From DASTFY01 sp963813375 (GTDB taxonomy: Bacteria; Actinomycetota; Acidimicrobiia; Acidimicrobiales; Ilumatobacteraceae): a stretch of 64,000 nt of DNA. Location: NCBI GenBank assembly GCA_963813375.1, contig CAWEYT010000003.1:17710-81709 (forward strand), in the 5' to 3' direction. Shown here piece by piece: positions 8,572 to 18,467 of the stretch. Within the stretch, counting starts at the first letter, position 1. Every line of letters begins with the position of its first letter. A program made the position numbers and the translations under genes. The notes under the pieces are model-generated. The model saw only the letters and a list, made by a program, of their open reading frames with translations, was not told the origin of the DNA and ran no database searches.

Positions 8572-9584
8572 CTGGGCCCGGCGCTACACCTGGGAGCTCG
8601 TGCTGGCGGTGATCCTGCTGGGCACGATCCTGTTCAACCTGACGCAGTCGAGCGGGTATCTGAGCAGCGACAACTTCGTCAACCTGTTCCAGCTCCACAT
8701 CGAGAAGATCATCGTCGTCATCCCGATGACGTTGGTGATCATCTCCGGCGAGATCGACCTGTCGGTCGCCGCCGTCATGGCGTGGGCGGCCGCGGTCATG
8801 GCCTGGCTCCACGAGCACGACACCCCGCTCGCGCTGGCCGTCATCGCCGCTCTGGCGGCGGCCGCGTTGGCCGGCTTCCTCCAGGGTTGGTGTGTCGCGC
8901 GCCTCGGCCTGCCGTCGCTCGTCGTGACGCTCGCCGGCCTGATCGGTTGGCGGGGCGCAGCCCGGATCCTGGTCGAGGACCGTTCCATCGGGGACTTCCC
9001 CGCCTGGTTCGACCGCCTCGGGCAGGACGACTTCGTCGGGCCGCTGCCGATCGCGCTCGTCGTCTTCTTCGTGCTGCTGGTCGCGGGGTGGATGGTGCTC
9101 GACCGATCGGCGCCGGGCCGGGTGCTGTACGTCATCGGGGACAACGCCGAGGTGGCGCGGTACTCCGGCGTCAACGTGGCGCGGACGCGGCTTGCTCCTC
9201 TTCACCACGTCAGCGCTCATCGCCGGTGTCGCCGGCGTGCTCTTCGCCGCTCGTCTCGGCACCGTCCGCGGCGACCTGGCGACCGGGTACGAGCTGGAGA
9301 TCATCACCATCGTCCTGCTGGGCGGGGTGAGCATCTTCGGCGGCTCGGGGCGCATGAGTGGCGTGCTGCTGGCCGTGCTCATCGTGCTCAACCTGCGCAA
9401 CGGCTTCGGCCTGGCCAACGTCGGTGGCAACACGCAGACCGGCGTGATCGGGCTCATCCTCATCGGCTCGGTCGTGGCGCAGAACGTGATCGACCGGCTC
9501 AGCCACCGCAATCGGGCACCTGGCCCACCTACCGCGGCCGGCTTGGCCGTGCCGCCGCAGGCGGCCGGAGTGTCGGGCGCATGA
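8564..9584 (+). CDS. rhaQ: L-rhamnose ABC transporter permease 2 (frameshifted)
   Basis: The ATG at 8564 overlaps the end of the first permease gene by eight bases. Membrane segments, ISGEIDLSVAAVMAW, and the coupling motif GDNAEVARYSGVNVART mark a CUT2-family permease. One extra C near 9191 shifts the frame just after that motif, and the protein resumes with LLLFTTSALIAGVAG through to the stop at 9584. Together with the preceding protein it forms a heterodimeric channel. Damage is probably a sequence error because reading is seamless on both sides. Confidence 0.82.
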
Positions 9585-9636
9585 GAACCCCGACAGGACC
9601 ACCACAACCACAACCATCCACCGAGAGGGAGGAACC

Positions 9637-10767
9637 ATGAAGCTGCACAGGACTGCCGCAGTGCTCGGCGCAATCGCGCTGTTCGCTGCCGCATGCGGGA
9701 GCGACGACGACTCGGGCTCCGACACCACCGCCGCCGCCGGGACGGAGGCCCCGGCCGCCAGCGAGGCCCCGGCGACCGAGGCCCCGAGTTCGGAGGCGCC
9801 CGCCGGCTCCGACGCGCCGAGTGGTGGCGGAGACTTCGCCAGCATCCTGCTGCCCAAGTGCACCGGCATCGCCGTGTTCGACCAGGCCAACGAGGGTGCG
9901 ATCGAGGCGGCCGGCGAGCTCGGCGTCGCCGAGGCGGAGTTCGTCGGACCCGCCACCTGCACGGACAGCACCGGCCAGGTCGAGTTCGTGACCAACGCGG
10001 TCACCCAGGGCGTCGACGCCATCATGATCTCCAACAACGCCGGAGACCAGATCGACCCCGCCACGCAGGCTGCGGCCGACGCCGGCATCACCGTCGTGAG
10101 TTGGGACTCGCCGATCCCGTCCGGCAGTGGTGAGAGCCTCTTCGTCGCCCAGGTCGACTTCGACGAGACAGGCAAGGTCATGGCCGACATGGCCACCGAG
10201 ATCCTCGGGGCCGAGGGTGGGCAGTTCGCCATCCTGTCGGCGTCGCCGGACGCCGCGAACCAGAACGCGTGGATTGCGTCGCTCGAGGAGGTCCTGCAGG
10301 ATCCCGCGTACTCGTCTCTCGAGCTGGTCGACACGGTCTACGGCAACGACGACGCGGACGAGTCCTACAACCAGGCATTGGCCCTCGTGGACTCGCATCC
10401 GGACCTGAAGCTGATCATGGCGCCGACCACCGTCGGCATCGCCGCGGCGGCGAAGGCCATGCAGGACGAAGGTCTCTGCGAGACGATCAAGGTGTCCGGG
10501 CTCGGGTTGCCCGACGAGATGAAGTCGTACACGGAGAACGGTTGCGCACCGAAGTTCGCGCTCTGGAGCTTCGTGGACCTCGGCTACGTGACGTTCTACG
10601 CCGCGCACGGCCTGGCGAACGGCGACTTCGAGGCCGCGGAGGGCGCTTCGTTCGAAGCCGGACGTATGGGCAGCTACACCATCGAGAAGGATCCGACCAG
10701 GGATGAGGGCCTGCGCATCGTGATGGGCCCCTTCACGGTGTACGACGAGACGAACGTAGGCGGCTGA
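9637..10767 (+). CDS. rhaS: L-rhamnose ABC transporter substrate-binding lipoprotein
   Basis: The ATG at 9637 follows GAGAGGGAGG. The 376-residue protein has a lipobox ending at Cys20 (FAAAC), a 45-residue linker rich in Thr, Ala, Pro and Glu, then a sugar-binding fold of the RhaS/LsrB kind with SNNAGDQIDPATQAA, VSWDSPIPSG and FAILSASPDAANQNAW. It is intact. In this operon, in contrast to the xylose-type one, the binding-protein gene is fourth. A strong hairpin follows the stop. Confidence 0.87.
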   Translation: MKLHRTAAVLGAIALFAAACGSDDDSGSDTTAAAGTEAPAASEAPATEAPSSEAPAGSDAPSGGGDFASILLPKCTGIAVFDQANEGAIEAAGELGVAEAEFVGPATCTDSTGQVEFVTNAVTQGVDAIMISNNAGDQIDPATQAAADAGITVVSWDSPIPSGSGESLFVAQVDFDETGKVMADMATEILGAEGGQFAILSASPDAANQNAWIASLEEVLQDPAYSSLELVDTVYGNDDADESYNQALALVDSHPDLKLIMAPTTVGIAAAAKAMQDEGLCETIKVSGLGLPDEMKSYTENGCAPKFALWSFVDLGYVTFYAAHGLANGDFEAAEGASFEAGRMGSYTIEKDPTRDEGLRIVMGPFTVYDETNVGG

Positions 10768-10779
10768 ACCACGACGGCG

Positions 10780-10809
10780 CCCGGGGGTTCCGACGGCGGA
10801 GCCCCCGGG
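10780..10809 (+). terminator. GC-rich hairpin after the rhamnose binding-protein gene
   Basis: CCCGGGGG (10780-10787) pairs with CCCCCGGG (10802-10809), with a further TCC/GGA inner stem. There is no T-run. It probably stabilises upstream mRNA or partly terminates, giving more binding protein than downstream enzymes. Confidence 0.5.
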
Positions 10810-10826
10810 AGCCGAGGGGAGTCGAG

Positions 10827-11165
10827 ATGGAGGAGCGAACCCCTCTGAACCGAATTGCCTTCAGGCTGCGAGTCCGGCCCGAGCTGATCGACGAGTACCG
10901 CCGCCACCACGCCGAGGTGTGGCCGGAGATGCGCGCTGCGCTGGAACGTTGTGGATGGCACAACTACTCGTTGTTCCTCGACCGCGACGGCACCTTGTTC
11001 GGCTACTTCGAGACACCAGGCAGCCTGGACGACGCGGTCACCGCCATGCAGGGCGAGCCGGTGAACGAGCGCTGGCAGGCGTTGATGGAACCGTTCTTCG
11101 ACGGTGCCGGCGCTCCTGCCGATCAGCAGATGCGGGCCATCGAGGAGGTCTTCCACCTCCCGTGA
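10827..11165 (+). CDS. rhaM: L-rhamnose mutarotase
   Basis: This 112-residue protein matches the full length of the RhaM/RhaU family, a ferredoxin-like dimer that interconverts alpha- and beta-L-rhamnose. The characteristic YRRHHAEVWPEM stretch (about 24-35) carries the expected active-site histidine, and NYSLFLDRDGTLFGYFE follows. It lies between the importer and the isomerase gene, as expected for a protein that supplies the anomer used by the isomerase. The ATG at 10827 was chosen because GAGGGGAG precedes it and the N-terminus aligns with the family. Confidence 0.9.
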   Translation: MEERTPLNRIAFRLRVRPELIDEYRRHHAEVWPEMRAALERCGWHNYSLFLDRDGTLFGYFETPGSLDDAVTAMQGEPVNERWQALMEPFFDGAGAPADQQMRAIEEVFHLP

Positions 11166-11188
11166 GCCAGGATCCCGAGGAGACAGAC

Positions 11189-12355
11189 ATGACGAACGAG
11201 CAGCGGGTTGCTGACGGGATCCGCGACCTCAGCATCGAGTTGCCGTCGTGGGCCTTCGGCAACTCGGGCACGAGGTTCAAGGTGTTCCCCCAGCAAGGGG
11301 TGCCGCGTGATCCGTACGAGAAGATCGCGGACGCCGCCCAGGTCCACCGGTACACCGGTTCCGCGCCCAGCGTGGCGTTGCACATCCCGTGGGACCGGGT
11401 GGACGACTACAGCCACCTGGCCAAGCACGCCGAGGACCTGGGCGTGCGCATCGGGACGATCAACGCGAACGTCTTCCAGGACAACGACTACATGCTGGGC
11501 TCGGTGTGCAACCCTCGCCCTGAGGTCCGCCGCAAGGCGACCGACCACCTGCTCGACTGCATCGACATCATGGATGCCACCGGGTCCCGGGATCTCAAGC
11601 TCTGGTTCGCCGACGGCACGAACTACCCCGGACAGGACGACATCGTCGACCGGCAGGATCGGCTCGCGGCGGCGCTGGCCGAGGTGTACGCGCGGCTGGG
11701 CGACGGCCAGCGCATGCTGCTCGAGTACAAGCTCTTCGAGCCCTCGTTCTATTCGATGGATGTGCCGGACTGGGGAACGGCGTTCGCGCACTGCATCGCC
11801 CTCGGCGACAAGGCGCAGGTGGTCCTCGACACCGGGCATCACGCGCCCGGGACGAACATCGAGTTCATCGTCGCCATGTTGCTGCGCACCGGTCGTCTGG
11901 GCGGGTTCGACTTCAACTCCCGCTTCTACGCCGACGACGATCTGATGGTCGGCGCGGCCGATCCGTTCCAATTGTTCCGGATCATGTGGGAGGTTCGGCG
12001 GGGTGCCGGGCTCGACCCCGGGACCGGCGTCGCCTTCATGCTCGACCAGTGCCACAACATCGAGCCGAAGATCCCCGCGCAGATCCGCTCGGTCATGAAC
12101 GTGCAGGAAGCGACGGCCAAGGTGCTGCTCATCGATGCCGACGAGCTCGCCGTCGCGCAGCGCGATGGCGACGTCCTGGGCGCCCACGCCGTGTTCATGG
12201 ACGCCTACGCGACGGACGTCCGCCCGCTGCTCGCCCGTCTCCGGCAGGGTGCAGGCCTGGACCCGGACCCCGTCGCCGCCTACCACCGTTCGGGCTACCA
12301 CGGTCGGATCGCTGCCGAGCGGGCAGGTGGTGTCCAGGCGGGATGGGGAGCGTGA
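11189..12355 (+). CDS. rhaI: L-rhamnose isomerase, Pseudomonas/Rhizobium type
   Basis: The ATG at 11189 follows CGAGGAGA. The 388-residue product is a xylose-isomerase-like TIM barrel that converts L-rhamnose to L-rhamnulose. Metal-site motifs are visible: LLEYKLFEPSFYS near 179, DTGHHAPGTNIE near 213, and DFNSRFYADDD near 250. The length and the N-terminal ELPSWAFGNSGTRF stretch fit the RhaI type found in Pseudomonas and rhizobia rather than the E. coli RhaA type. It is intact, and its TGA overlaps the GTG of the next gene. Confidence 0.92.
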   Translation: MTNEQRVADGIRDLSIELPSWAFGNSGTRFKVFPQQGVPRDPYEKIADAAQVHRYTGSAPSVALHIPWDRVDDYSHLAKHAEDLGVRIGTINANVFQDNDYMLGSVCNPRPEVRRKATDHLLDCIDIMDATGSRDLKLWFADGTNYPGQDDIVDRQDRLAAALAEVYARLGDGQRMLLEYKLFEPSFYSMDVPDWGTAFAHCIALGDKAQVVLDTGHHAPGTNIEFIVAMLLRTGRLGGFDFNSRFYADDDLMVGAADPFQLFRIMWEVRRGAGLDPGTGVAFMLDQCHNIEPKIPAQIRSVMNVQEATAKVLLIDADELAVAQRDGDVLGAHAVFMDAYATDVRPLLARLRQGAGLDPDPVAAYHRSGYHGRIAAERAGGVQAGWGA

Positions 12356-14416
12356 CCGGCGGACAGGAACCGGGCATTCCGCAGCCGAGCCGTCGTCGAG
12401 GAGCTCGTCGCCCGGTCGAACCGCCTGGGTGCGGACCCGCGCAACACCAACTTCGCCGGCGGCAACACCTCGGCGAAGGGTGACGTCGTCGATCCCGTCA
12501 CGAACCACCCCGTCGAGCTGCTGTGGGTGAAGGGATCAGGTGGAGACCTCGGCACGCTGACCCCGGAGGGTCTCGCGGTCCTGCGCCTCGACCGGTTGCG
12601 GGCTCTCGTCGATGTCTATCCGGGCGTCGAGCGGGAGGACGAGATGGTCGACGCGTTCGACTACTGCCTCCACGGACGTGGTGGTGCGGCGCCGTCGATC
12701 GACACCGCCATGCACGGGCTGGTCGAGGCGGCCCACGTGGACCACCTCCACCCGGACGCCGGCATCGCCCTGGCGACGGCCGCCGACGGCGAGGCCTTGA
12801 CGAAGGAGTGCTTCGGTGACCGGGTCGTCTGGGTGCCGTGGCGGCGCCCGGGGTTCCAGCTCGGTCTCGACATCGCGGCCGTGCATCGCTCGCATCCTCA
12901 GGCGGTCGGCGTCGTTCTCGGCGGCCACGGGATCACCGCCTGGGGAGCGACGAGTGACGAGTGCGAGGCCAACTCCCTCGACATCATCCGGACGGCGCAG
13001 GCGTTCCTCGACCGCCGGGGCCGACCGGAGCCGTTGGGTCCGGTCGTCGCCGGTCGCGAGCCGCTCCCGGAAGCTGGTCGGCGGCGCCGCGCCGCCGCGC
13101 TCGCACCCATCATCAGGGGCCTGGTGTCGACCGACCACCCCCAGGTCGGCCACTACACGGACAGCCCCGTGGTGCTGGACTTCTGCCAGCGGGCGGAGCT
13201 CCCGCGGCTCGCCGCGCTCGGGACCTCCTGTCCCGACCACTTCCTGCGGACGAAGGTGCGGCCGCTCGTACTCGACCTTCCGGCCGATGCACCTGTCGAC
13301 GCCGTCGCCGACCGGCTGCGCGAGCTCCATGCCGCCTACCGCGACGACTACCGCAGCTACTACGAGCGGCATGCCTCAGCCGACTCGCCGGCCATGCGGG
13401 GCGCCGATCCCGCGATCGTGCTCGTGCCCGGCATCGGCATGTTCTCGTTCGGGTCCGACAAACAGACGGCCCGGGTGGCGGGGGAGTTCTACGTCAACGC
13501 CATCAACGTGATGCGGGGTGCCGAGTCGGTGTCCACCTACGCGCCGATCCCGGAGTCCGAGAAGTTCCGGATCGAGTACTGGCCGCTCGAGGAGGCCAAG
13601 CTGCGCCGCCGGCCCCGTCCTCGTCCGCTCTCGACACGCGTCGCCCTCGTGACGGGCGCCGGCTCGGGGATCGGGCGGGCCATCGCGCGACGGTTGGCCG
13701 CCGAGGGCGCCTGCGTCGTGGTGGCCGACCTCGACGGTCCGGCGGCGGAGGAGGTGGCCGCGGGCATCGGTGGCACCGACGTCGCCGTGCCGGTCGCCGT
13801 CGACGTGACCGACGCCGGGCAGGTGAGCAGGGCGTTCGAGACCGCTTCCCTGGCCTTCGGCGGTGTCGACCTCGTCGTGAACAATGCCGGGCTGTCGATC
13901 TCGAAGTCGCTGCTCGAGACGACCGAGGTCGACTGGGACCTGCAGCACGACGTGATGGCCAAGGGCTCGTTCCTCGTCGCCCGCGAAGGGGCGCGCGTGA
14001 TGATCGATCAGGGCATGGGGGGCGACATCGTCTACGTGTGCAGCAAGAACGCGCTGGTCGCCGGGCCGAACAACCTCGCCTACGGCTCGGCCAAGGCGGA
14101 TCAGGCCCACCAGGTCCGGCTCCTGGCGGCCGAGCTGGGTGAGCACCGCATCCGCGTCAACGGCGTGAACCCGGACGGTGTCGTGCGGGGGTCGGGCATC
14201 TTCGCCAAAGGATGGGGCGCGCAGCGGGCCGCCGTCTACGGCGTGCCCGAGGAGGAGCTCGGCGCGTACTACGCGCAGCGGACCCTTCTGAAGCAGGAGG
14301 TGCTGCCCGACGACGTGGCCGCCGCCGTGTTCGCGCTGACCGGCGGTGATCTCGCCTTGACCACGGGACTGCTGGTTCCGGTGGACGCCGGAGTGCCGAG
14401 CGCCTTCCTGCGCTGA
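12352..14416 (+). CDS. rhaD: Bifunctional rhamnulose-1-phosphate aldolase / short-chain dehydrogenase (frameshifted near the start)
   Basis: The GTG at 12352 overlaps the isomerase stop (GTGA). After about 11 codons one extra base near 12386 shifts the frame; the protein resumes with AVVEELVARSNRLG. The N-terminal half is a class II aldolase with NTNFAGGNTSAKGD and the zinc-site HVDHLHPD near 132. The C-terminal half is an SDR with TGAGSGIG near 433, NNAG, and the catalytic YGSAK near 580. This known fusion splits rhamnulose-1-phosphate into DHAP and L-lactaldehyde; the dehydrogenase part is thought to oxidise the lactaldehyde. Total length near 690 residues is normal for the family. Confidence 0.9.
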
Positions 14417-14418
14417 TC

Positions 14419-15879
14419 GTGCCGGTCTACGCGGCCATCGACCTCGGCGCCACCAGTGGGCGGGTGGTCAACGTGCGCGTCGAGCGCGATCACGTGGAGC
14501 TCGACCTCGTACGTCGCTTCCCTACCGTGACGGTGACCGGGATGGACGGCACACTCGTCTGGGATGTCGACCGTCTCCTGAACGACGTCCGGTCCGGGCT
14601 GGTCGAAGCGTGCCGGCGCGCACCGGTGGCTTCGGTGGCGGTGGACGGATGGGGCGTCGACTACGGGCTCGTGGACGCCGCCGGCGCCCGCCTCGGGGCG
14701 GTGCACGCGTACCGCTCGACCCGGACCGGTGGCGTGATGGACGCGGTGGTCGATCGACTCGGCCGGCGGCGGATCTACGGCATCACGGGCATCCAGTTCC
14801 TCCCCTTCAACACCATCTACCAGTTGGTCGCCTCCCTGGATGACGCCGAGTACCTGGCCGCCGACCGCTTGCTGATGGTGCCCGACCTCGTCAACCACGT
14901 GCTGTGCGGGAGCGCGACCAACGACGTGACCAACGCCAGCACGACCCAGCTCCTGGATGTCGGCAGCCGTCGTTGGAGCACAGAGCTGGTCGATCTCCTC
15001 GGGCTGCGGCAGGACCTGCTCCCCGACCTCCACGAGCCGGGCACGGTGCTGGGTCGGGTGCGCGGCCTCGATCCGATCGTCGATGGCCTGACGGTCGTGG
15101 CGGCGGCCAGTCACGACACGGCCAGCGCGGTCGCCGGCACGCCGCTCCCAGCCGATGGTCGCGGCGCCTACATCTCGTGCGGGACGTGGTCGCTCGTGGG
15201 CTGCGAGGTCACGGCGGCGGTGACGACCGAGGCGGCGCTCGAAGCGAACGTCACCAACGAGCTCGGCGTCGACGGCACCATCCGACTCCTGAAGAACGTG
15301 ACCGGGCTCTGGCTGCTCGAGGAGTGTCGGCGCGCATGGGTCGCCGAGGGGCATTCGGCGACCACCGCCGAGCTCGTCGAGCGAGCCGCCGGAGTGCCCG
15401 GGGGCCGCAGCATCGTCGACCCCGACGACCCCCGCTTCGCCGTACCGGGCGACATGCCGGCGCAGATCGTCGCCAGCTGCCGGGACTCCGGTCAGCCAGT
15501 CCCTTCGTCGCGGGACGAGATCGTGCGCGTCCTGCTCGACTCGTTGGCCACTGCCTGGCGGGTGACGCTCGACAGCGTCGAGCGCATCAGTGGCACGCCA
15601 ACGACATCGCTCCACCTGGTCGGGGGCGGCTCCGCCGTGCCGCTGCTCCGCCGGCTCTGCGCCAGCGCCTGCGAGCGTCCCGTCGTCGCGGGGCCGACCG
15701 AGGCCACCGTGATCGGCAACGCCCTCGTGCAGGCGATCGCCGACGGTGTGCTGGGCGGCATCCCGGAGGGGAGGGAGCTGGTGGAGCGCACGGTCGGCGT
15801 GGAAAGAGTCATGCCGGAGGCGACCCTCGCCTGGGACGAGATGGCGACGCGGCTGGCCGCCGTCCGCTCGCGGTCCTGA
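14419..15879 (+). CDS. rhaB: Rhamnulokinase (FGGY family)
   Basis: The GTG at 14419 lies three bases after the aldolase stop. The 486-residue FGGY kinase has the N-terminal phosphate loop DLGATSGR (8-15), the substrate-site VDGWGVDYGL near 74, ASHDTASAVAGTP and ISCGTWSLVG in the middle, and LHLVGGGSAVPLL in the C-terminal nucleotide domain. It phosphorylates L-rhamnulose at O1 using ATP, which supplies the aldolase encoded upstream. It is the last gene of the operon and intact, and faces the LacI-family gene. Confidence 0.92.
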   Translation: MPVYAAIDLGATSGRVVNVRVERDHVELDLVRRFPTVTVTGMDGTLVWDVDRLLNDVRSGLVEACRRAPVASVAVDGWGVDYGLVDAAGARLGAVHAYRSTRTGGVMDAVVDRLGRRRIYGITGIQFLPFNTIYQLVASLDDAEYLAADRLLMVPDLVNHVLCGSATNDVTNASTTQLLDVGSRRWSTELVDLLGLRQDLLPDLHEPGTVLGRVRGLDPIVDGLTVVAAASHDTASAVAGTPLPADGRGAYISCGTWSLVGCEVTAAVTTEAALEANVTNELGVDGTIRLLKNVTGLWLLEECRRAWVAEGHSATTAELVERAAGVPGGRSIVDPDDPRFAVPGDMPAQIVASCRDSGQPVPSSRDEIVRVLLDSLATAWRVTLDSVERISGTPTTSLHLVGGGSAVPLLRRLCASACERPVVAGPTEATVIGNALVQAIADGVLGGIPEGRELVERTVGVERVMPEATLAWDEMATRLAAVRSRS

Positions 15880-16906
15880 GGCGGGGCGCCACCGACGACT
15901 GACCGCGCGACGAGCTCGGGATGGAACAGGACCTGCTGGTGCACATGGGCCTCGTCGGCGTCACTCTCGGCGAAGAGCAGCTCGGCCGCCGTGTGGCCGA
16001 GAAGGTGCCGTGGCTGGCGCACCGAGCTCAGGGGCACGGCCGCCGCAGCCGCGAACTCGATGTCGTCGTAGCCCACGATGGCGAGCTGACCGGGGACATC
16101 GACTCCCATGCGGGTCATCTCCTGGAGCAGCCCGAGCGCGAGGAGGTCGTTGGCGCAGAACGCCGCGGTCGGACGGCGGGCGATCGGCAAGCCCATGATG
16201 CGCTCACCGGCCCGGCGACCTTCGGCGACGTTGAGCGCGGCCGTCTCCAGGACCAGGACCGAATCAGCCGAGCGGCCGCCGTGCTGCGCCGCCTGTCGCG
16301 CACCCCGCAAGCGGTCGCCCACCTGCACGGTGCTCATCGGTCCGCCCACGAAGGCGATCCTCTGATGTCCCTGCTCGCAGAGATGGGTGACGGCCAGCTC
16401 CCCGCCCTCGACGTCATCGACACCGACGCTGCACCAGCCCGGACCGGCTTCACGGTCGACGAGCACGACCGGGATGCCCTGGCGCCGCAGCACGCCGAAG
16501 GGCGCCATGTCGACCTCCACGGGCGTGACGAGCGCTCCCCTCACCCGTTGCTGGAGCAACAGCTCGAGATAGTCCGCTTCGCCGCGGCGTCGCTGTCGCT
16601 GTTGCAGATGAACAGCGCCACGTCTCTCGTGCGAGCGACATCCTCGATGCCCTTGGCCACATCCGTGAAGAAGGGGTTGGCGGCGTCGAGCATGAGATAG
16701 GCGATCGTGCGGCTCTTGCCGGCACGGAGCTGCCTCCCTGGCTCGTTGCGGACGAAACCGAGTTCGGTGATCGCCCGCAACACCCGCTCTCGGGTCGCGT
16801 CGGCTACCAGGTCCGGGCGGTTCAGGACGTTCGACACCGTTCCGACGGACACACCGGCGAGGGCAGCCACGTCCTTGATGCCGGTCGAGCTTCTCCTCAC
16901 CGTCAC
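15492..16906 (-). CDS. rhaR: LacI-family transcriptional regulator of the rhamnose locus (frameshifted; C-terminus uncertain)
   Basis: The GTG at 16906 starts a LacI-type helix-turn-helix (IKDVAALAGVSVGTVSNVLN) followed by the hinge region and a periplasmic-binding-protein-like effector domain. A single-base shift near 16582 breaks the frame, and the protein resumes with EADYLELLLQQRVRGALVTP. The family normally ends near 15880 (about 340 residues, after FHPELVARS), but no in-frame stop exists until 15492, which would overlap the kinase gene by 388 bases; a second error near the end is more likely. Its own promoter carries TGAAAGGATTCA, matching the site before the rhamnose operon. The effector is presumably rhamnose or rhamnulose. 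Confidence 0.8.
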
Positions 16907-16931
16907 GCCACCTCGCCGAGGACGGTACCAC

Positions 16932-16943
16932 TGAAAGGATTCA
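16932..16943 (-). promoter_or_regulatory. LacI-type operator in the promoter of the regulator gene
   Basis: TGAAAGGATTCA at 16932-16943 differs by one base from TGAAACGATTCA at 5897-5908; flanking bases also match (CTGAAA.GATTCAA). On the minus strand it lies just upstream of a possible -10 box TACCGT and 26 bases before the GTG. Binding there would give autorepression. Confidence 0.65.
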
Positions 16944-16971
16944 ACCGTTCCTCCTCGCGGCGGCTGGACCA

Positions 16972-17856
16972 CTAGATCGACGGCAGCTCCGTGGCCAGCT
17001 GGAGGACGGCGGCGGCGTGGCGGCCGGCCTCCTCGTCGTTCAGCGTCGGGCCCAGCTCGACGATGAAGGAGACACCGTCCGGCACGGCCTGCCGCTGCCA
17101 CGACGCTGCCGTGCCCGTGTAGGTGCCGCCCGTGATCCCCTCCACCGGCAGGCGGGTCAGCTCGGCATAGCGACCGCGTACCCGTCCCGCGCGGCCGGAC
17201 GCGGGAGCGATACGGAACAGGTCCTGGTGGTACCAGAGCCCGAGGTCGGGTTGCAGCAGGGTGATGAGGCCGGCGATGGCCTCCGCCTCGGGCTCGCTGG
17301 CCGGTCCCTCGCCCGCGTACTCGTCATCGCCCGGTACCCCGAGCGGCGCCCACCGGTGGGGGAAGTTCCGGTTGAGGTCCACCTGGCGACGGTTCGTGCG
17401 GGTGCCGGCGAGCTGGCCGTCAGGATTGATCGAGTCGACCAGCCAGAGGTCGATGCCCGGGGGCAGCGGGGACGTCCGCAGTTGCTCGACCACGCCGGCG
17501 CCGGCCGCCTCGTCACCGTGGATCACACCGATCACGAGCACGACCGTGCCGCCGGGCGTGCCGCGCTCGATGGCCGTCAGTGGGCGGCCTTCGACGGAGC
17601 GGCCGAACACCACCTCCTGTATGAGGTCGGGCACCGGCGGCGTCGTCGGCACCGCCGAGGTCGTGGGCGCAGCAGTGGTCGACGACGTGCTCGCCACCGG
17701 CGAGGTCGTCGTGGCCGTGGACGGCGGCGCTGGCTGCACCGACGAAGGAGCCGAGGACGCCGACGACGCCGACGACGGCTCCGATCCCCCGCCACACGAC
17801 GTCACCAGCAGCGCCGTCGCGAGGAGGAGCGCCGCCCGCACCCGCCGCCCCGTCAC
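16972..17856 (-). CDS. M14-type zinc carboxypeptidase-like lipoprotein
   Basis: The GTG at 17856 overlaps the stop of the upstream gene (GTGA). The protein has a lipobox ending at Cys21 (LVTSC), a Ser/Thr/Ala/Pro linker to about residue 75, and then an M14 peptidase-like domain. Zinc ligands HGDE (His113, Glu116), the typical QVDLNRNFPHRW, a third histidine in LWYHQD and the catalytic glutamate in IVELGP are all present. Related proteins cleave murein peptides or amide bonds at the cell surface, so wall turnover is a reasonable guess. It is intact. Confidence 0.8.
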   Translation of the reverse strand: MTGRRVRAALLLATALLVTSCGGGSEPSSASSASSAPSSVQPAPPSTATTTSPVASTSSTTAAPTTSAVPTTPPVPDLIQEVVFGRSVEGRPLTAIERGTPGGTVVLVIGVIHGDEAAGAGVVEQLRTSPLPPGIDLWLVDSINPDGQLAGTRTNRRQVDLNRNFPHRWAPLGVPGDDEYAGEGPASEPEAEAIAGLITLLQPDLGLWYHQDLFRIAPASGRAGRVRGRYAELTRLPVEGITGGTYTGTAASWQRQAVPDGVSFIVELGPTLNDEEAGRHAAAVLQLATELPSI

Positions 17857-18416
17857 GATTCGCCCTCGGCCCTGGCCATGATCTCCGCCACCACCTCCGA
17901 CTTGGCGTCGGCGTAGTGCTGGACGTACTTCCACCGCCTCGCGGCCAGCTCCCGCTTCGTGCGTTCGTACAGCTCGCGATCGGCGGTGTCGGACCGGAGG
18001 TGGTCGCGGAAGCGCAGCATCCGCTCGACCTCGACGCAGCCGGCGCTGAACACGTGCACGTTGACGTCGGTGTCCGGCCCTTTGAACGCGCGGTGCTGGT
18101 ACCAATCCGGCTCGCGGATGCGCAGCACATAGCCCGCCGCCTCCATGGCCGGCACGTAGGCGGCCTCGTCGGCCGAGTCGGCCACGGTCAGGACGATGTC
18201 GATGATCGGCTTGGCGGCCAACCCGGGGACGCTGGTCGAGCCGGCGTGCTCCACGTCGATGGCCGCCGCCCCCAGCACGGCGCGGATCCGCTCGGCCTCG
18301 CGGGCGAAGAGCGTCGCCCAGGTGGGGTCGTGCTCGACGACCAGGATGGTGTCGTCGTGCACGGTCGGGCCCCCGATGACGGTCGCCGCGAGCGCCTCGT
18401 CGCCGGTCTCGGTCAT
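17853..18416 (-). CDS. GrpB-family (UPF0157) protein with nucleotidyltransferase fold
   Basis: The 187-residue protein has the diagnostic HAGSTSVPGLAAKPIIDI (nucleotidyltransferase-like GS motif with downstream Asp), followed by YQHRAFKGPDTDVNVHVF and LRFRDHLR, which are hallmark GrpB stretches. The biochemical role of the family is poorly known; some members are fused to dephospho-CoA kinase. It is translationally coupled to the following M14-like gene. It is intact. Confidence 0.85.
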   Translation of the reverse strand: MTETGDEALAATVIGGPTVHDDTILVVEHDPTWATLFAREAERIRAVLGAAAIDVEHAGSTSVPGLAAKPIIDIVLTVADSADEAAYVPAMEAAGYVLRIREPDWYQHRAFKGPDTDVNVHVFSAGCVEVERMLRFRDHLRSDTADRELYERTKRELAARRWKYVQHYADAKSEVVAEIMARAEGES

Positions 18417-18467
18417 TCCTCGATCGTACGGAGGGCGTGACGGTCGACGCCCGCGCCCGGGCCGGAC

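Noticed and set aside
7650..9200. Programmed ribosomal frameshifting in the rhamnose permeases
   Set aside because: There is no slippery heptamer or downstream pseudoknot, and similar breaks occur in many unrelated genes, so sequence error is simpler.
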